A DNA stretch of 64,000 nt from Amphirosellinia nigrospora (lineage: Eukaryota; Ascomycota; Sordariomycetes; Xylariales; Xylariaceae): positions 310,001 through 374,000 of the forward strand of contig SCHM01000004.1 in the NCBI GenBank assembly GCA_004123355.1. Direction: 5' to 3'. The notes beneath the pieces are model-generated. The model did not search any database. It saw nothing but the letters and a program-made list of their open reading frames with translations, and was not told where the DNA came from. Shown here one piece after another: positions 62,923 to 64,000 of the stretch. Position numbers and translations under genes: made by a program. Positions within the stretch are counted from its first letter, which is position 1. Each line of letters starts with the position of its first letter.

Positions 62923-63790
62923 ATGTCTTCCGCAAAGATCATACTCGTCGTAGGCGCTGGTCCAGGACTGGGCAAAAGTATCGCATCACGATTCCGTGAA
63001 GGTGGTTACAAGGTTGCACTCGCAGCGCGAAGCCTCACCACTGGCCTTTCGCCGGACGGGACGCTGCAAATAAAGATTGACCTAGGGACCCGACATCTGT
63101 ACCACAGATGTTCGAGACGGTACGGCAATCATTGGGGTTCCGAACGTCGTTGTCTATAACGGTATGTGCATCCGTGCAGCTGTATCCGACGGACGAGCCC
63201 GGACTGACAAGCGGTTGAAGGTGCCAACCGGCTCCTAACTCCCCCAGAGGACCCATTCTCGGCATCCTGGGAAACAGTCACGGCATCCCGTACAGTCGGC
63301 TTTGACAGCGCGTACATCGCCGCTCAAGAGGCTCTGCGCGGTTTCAAAGAACTGCCCAGCGACACACCAAAGGCCTTCATATATACCGGAAACACTCTCA
63401 ACCAGATTGCGATACCGGGGTGATGCCATTTGCCTTTGGCAAGGTATCCGCGGCAATGATGATTGAATATGCCGCCAACGCGTACGGAAGAAGCGGGTTC
63501 AAGTAAGTTGGATCCGACGTGATAATCCCAAGACCTGTTTGAAGTCGTTGCTAATGTTCTACAGATTCTATTATGCGGATGAGCGCCTTGAAGACGGGCG
63601 ACCTGCCGGCCGAGAGGGCCTGGGCGGAGCGGCGCATGGAAATATGTATTGGGAGTTGGTACACGAAGCGGAGCAGTCTCAATGGCTTGTCACATTCACC
63701 AAAGAGGCAGGCAGAAAGGAATTTATCGGAGTAGACTTCGATGGCTATACTAGGGAGGACCACTTCCTAAACTTAAAGAAGCCTTTGTAG
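62923..63790 (+). CDS. Short-chain dehydrogenase/reductase-like protein
   Basis: A Rossmann-fold oxidoreductase-like protein. The ATG at 62923 opens MSSAKIILVVGAGPGLGKSI, with the glycine-rich nucleotide motif at residues 11-17. Three exons: 62923-63161, 63248-63502 and 63565-63790, with GT-AG introns (GTATGT and GTAAGT donors). The exons sum to 720 bp. Three single G bases are missing, near 63085, 63136 and 63420, all at G runs; counting them gives exactly 240 residues, a normal SDR length. The position of the classic YxxxK tyrosine appears to be Phe (FAFGK near 63430), so it may be a non-catalytic or atypical member. The C-terminal part (GNMYWELV, DFDGY) is well preserved. Confidence 0.8.
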
Positions 63791-64000
63791 TGGCCCCTTA
63801 GGTGAGATTCTCATGGCAAGTAATTAAGATGGTAGACTCCATAGTCAAATGCCCAAACTTCCAGTTCAGAGAGCTGCTAAACCAATCATTTTAAAGTTGG
63901 GTTTATTATTCCTGTCTACTCCAAGTACAGGGTGCTCGTTATGATGTAATAACTAAACATATAGCTCATAACTCATGACTAGTAATGATGTTTCTCAGTC

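Noticed and set aside
1-64000. tRNA or rRNA genes
   Set aside because: Several TTCGAA-like T-loop candidates were inspected (for example near 3140, 20630 and 60364), but none has a matching acceptor stem.

Overview
The window looks like a chromosome segment from a filamentous ascomycete (Pezizomycotina). The genes have short GT-AG introns of about 55-180 bp. They include typical fungal families: NACHT-type NLRs, a highly reducing polyketide synthase, an O-methyltransferase, a P450, DUF1996 and secreted cell-wall-type proteins. One 18.5-kb block is almost pure A+T with TpA-rich sequence, the usual mark of repeat-induced point mutation (RIP). No rRNA, tRNA or CRISPR was seen. The species cannot be named from the sequence alone.

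Layout. 1-2.2 kb: minus-strand NLR that runs off the left edge. 4-5.7 kb: relic of a second, NWD-type NLR, cut up by LTR fragments. 6-7.4 kb: relic of a PD-(D/E)XK nuclease-like gene. 7.9-23.2 kb: a small secondary-metabolism cluster with a highly reducing PKS (minus), an O-methyltransferase (minus) and a cytochrome P450 (plus); the last two diverge from a shared 0.8-kb promoter region. 24.4-25.1 kb: small secreted, probably GPI-anchored protein. 27.4-27.8 kb: a MITE-like inverted-repeat element next to a truncated LTR-like repeat. 28.1-29.5 kb: secreted DUF1996 protein. 31.6-50.1 kb: the AT-rich island. 52.5-53.7 kb: decayed secreted FAD oxidoreductase. 53.9-61.4 kb: solo-LTR-like repeats around an intact secreted expansin-like gene (57.2-58.0 kb). 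62.9-63.8 kb: an SDR-like gene.

The main discovery candidate is the island. Its two ends are about 180-bp inverted repeats, and it is flanked by a perfect 9-bp direct repeat (ATGGCCAAG at 31605 and 50088). That makes it one mobile element of 18,474 bp rather than a diffuse AT-rich region. Inside are a roughly 22-bp subterminal repeat array, two longer tandem arrays, an A-run array and a nested, heavily mutated Ty3/gypsy element with both LTRs. The target-site length suggests a Mutator-like element, but no transposase can be read.

A second, technical observation affects every gene model. The SDR, P450, DUF1996 and GPI-protein genes each look intact except for one to three missing single bases, mostly in short G or C runs. 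With those bases counted, exon lengths sum exactly to a multiple of three. The O-methyltransferase and expansin-like genes have no such break. This looks more like homopolymer-length error in the assembly than gene decay, whereas the NWD-NLR and the AT island are truly decayed.

Working together: the PKS (KS-AT-DH-MT-ER-KR-ACP) would build a reduced chain, and the O-methyltransferase and P450 would tailor it. No transporter, regulator or release enzyme lies beside them, so the cluster is small or split.
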